DNA from: Pseudomonadota bacterium
Lineage (GTDB): Bacteria > Pseudomonadota > Gammaproteobacteria > Burkholderiales > Burkholderiaceae_E
Length of the DNA: 8,438 nucleotides
Assembly: GCA_023389175.1 (NCBI GenBank)
Contig: JAEWEW010000235.1
Coordinates: 1 to 8,438 of the forward strand
Direction: 5' to 3'
Shown: one piece after another, positions 7,491 through 8,438 of the stretch
Layout of the letters: every line of letters begins with the position of its first letter
Numbering within the stretch: the first letter of the stretch is position 1
The notes under the pieces: model-generated
The model's database searches: none
Told to the model about the DNA's origin: nothing
The model's input: only the letters and a program-made list of their open reading frames with translations
Made by a program: the position numbers and the translations under genes

Positions 7491-8438
7491 TCAGTTGGTC
7501 GGCTTGAACCCGGATGCCTTGATGACCGGGCCCCAGCGCTCGTAGTCGCGCCGCTGGATCCGGGCGAGCTCCTCGGCCGGCAGGCCGGTGGGCTGCATGC
7601 CGTAGGCCTCCAGCTTGCCGCGCAGGTCCGGCGCGTTGATCGCCTCGGTGATCGCCTTCGATAGCCGGTCCACCGTCGCCTTCGGCGTGCCGGCCGGCGC
7701 GTAGGCGGCATACCAGCCGGCGCCCTCGATGTCGTAGCCCTCCTCCTTGAAGGTGGGCACGTCGGGCAGCTGCGGGGCACGCTTCGCCCCCGAGGTGGCA
7801 AGCACCCGCAGGCGGCCGCCCTGGGCATGGGCCACCACGTCCGAGACGGTGCCCATGAAGGTGGCGATCTGCCCGCCCAGCAGGTCCGACAGCGCCGGCG
7901 CGGTCCCGCGGTAGCCGATGTGGTTCATCTCCAGGCCGGCCCGCTCGGCAAACAGGATGGAGAAGAAATGCGGCAGGCTGCCCGGCGCGGCCGAGGCATA
8001 GTTGCGCAGCGCCGGGTCCTTCTTCGCAGCCGCGACGAATTCCTTGAGCGTCTTTGCCGGCACCTGCATGTTCGCGGCGTAGGCGAAGAGGAAATCGGCG
8101 GCATGCGCGACCGGCGCGAAGTCCTTGAAGGCATCGTAGCCGAGGTCGGGATAGACATGCGGCGCCGTCACCACCGTGACCAGCGGCGTCATGACCAGCA
8201 CGCTGCCGTCGGCAGGCGAGCTCTTCAGCGTGTCCATGACGATGCGGCCGCCGGCGCCCGGGCGGTTCTCCACGATGACGTTGCGTCCCAGCGATTCCCG
8301 CATCTTTTCCGCGACCATGCGCGTCATCGCGTCGAGTCCCGCCCCGGGGGGAAAGCCGACCAGCATCCGGATCGGCGTCTCCTGCGCCCGCAGCAGCCCG
8401 GGCATCCCGGCGAGCCCTGCCGCCGCGCCGGCCATCGC
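7491..8438 (-). CDS. Bug/TctC-family tripartite tricarboxylate transporter substrate-binding protein, 5' end cut by window edge
   Basis: This is a periplasmic receptor of the Bug (TctC) family, which captures carboxylates or related small molecules for a TctAB-type permease or for signalling. Numbering from the ATG at 8435, visible family features are VGFPPGAGLDAMTR (26-39), VENRPGAGGRI (55-65), the YRGTAPALSDLLGGQI segment (175-190), LPDVPTFKEEGYD (223-235) and the C-terminal WGPVIKASGFKP (301-312). The first 18 residues (AGAAAGLAGMPGLLRAQ) look like the hydrophobic core and cleavage region of a signal peptide but lack its positive start. The frame stays open to the window edge, so the true start probably lies beyond 8438. 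No TctA or TctB gene is visible, which is common for the many orphan Bug proteins of Burkholderiales. It ends 9 bp before trpG, so the two are probably on one transcript. The ligand cannot be told. Confidence 0.93.
   Translation of the reverse strand, partial: AMAGAAAGLAGMPGLLRAQETPIRMLVGFPPGAGLDAMTRMVAEKMRESLGRNVIVENRPGAGGRIVMDTLKSSPADGSVLVMTPLVTVVTAPHVYPDLGYDAFKDFAPVAHAADFLFAYAANMQVPAKTLKEFVAAAKKDPALRNYASAAPGSLPHFFSILFAERAGLEMNHIGYRGTAPALSDLLGGQIATFMGTVSDVVAHAQGGRLRVLATSGAKRAPQLPDVPTFKEEGYDIEGAGWYAAYAPAGTPKATVDRLSKAITEAINAPDLRGKLEAYGMQPTGLPAEELARIQRRDYERWGPVIKASGFKPTN

Overview
The window is GC-rich and gene-dense. It holds seven protein-coding genes, two of them cut by the window edges, and no RNA gene, insertion sequence, phage gene or CRISPR array that I can see. 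The gene content points to a betaproteobacterium, probably Burkholderiales. The reasons are a Bug-type (TctC) extracytoplasmic solute receptor, a family greatly expanded in that group, a trpG-trpD-trpC cluster, and a short MobA-like nucleotidyltransferase of the form common there. This placement is inference from family knowledge, not a database result.

Layout. At the left edge, on the minus strand, is the first 157 residues of an enoyl-CoA hydratase of the crotonase family; its 3' part lies outside. A gap of about 200 bp separates it from a divergent plus-strand run of three closely packed genes: a MobA/MocA-like nucleotidyltransferase (670-1311), an M61 family metallopeptidase with a PDZ domain (1336-3165), and an SLC13-type permease with two central TrkA-C domains (3166-4995). 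The peptidase and permease genes abut as TGAATG, so they are very likely co-transcribed and translationally coupled. On the minus strand, reading leftwards from the right edge, come a Bug-family receptor (7491-8438, 5' end outside), trpG (6918-7481), trpD (5885-6916) and trpC (4899-5864). The two runs converge, and trpC and the permease overlap tail to tail by 97 bp.

Function. TrpG, TrpD and TrpC supply the glutamine amidotransferase subunit of anthranilate synthase, anthranilate phosphoribosyltransferase and indole-3-glycerol-phosphate synthase, all with recognisable active-site residues. TrpE is not visible; a solute-receptor gene occupies the position directly upstream of trpG. The plus-strand run joins a nucleotidyltransferase, a peptidase and a transporter with no obvious shared pathway.

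I found no convincing undescribed system. The points most worth a second look are the trpC/permease overlap with an apparent TrpC C-terminal extension, a low-complexity insertion in TrpC, the receptor gene fused into the trp transcription unit, and a Gly/Asp tandem repeat inside the M61 peptidase.
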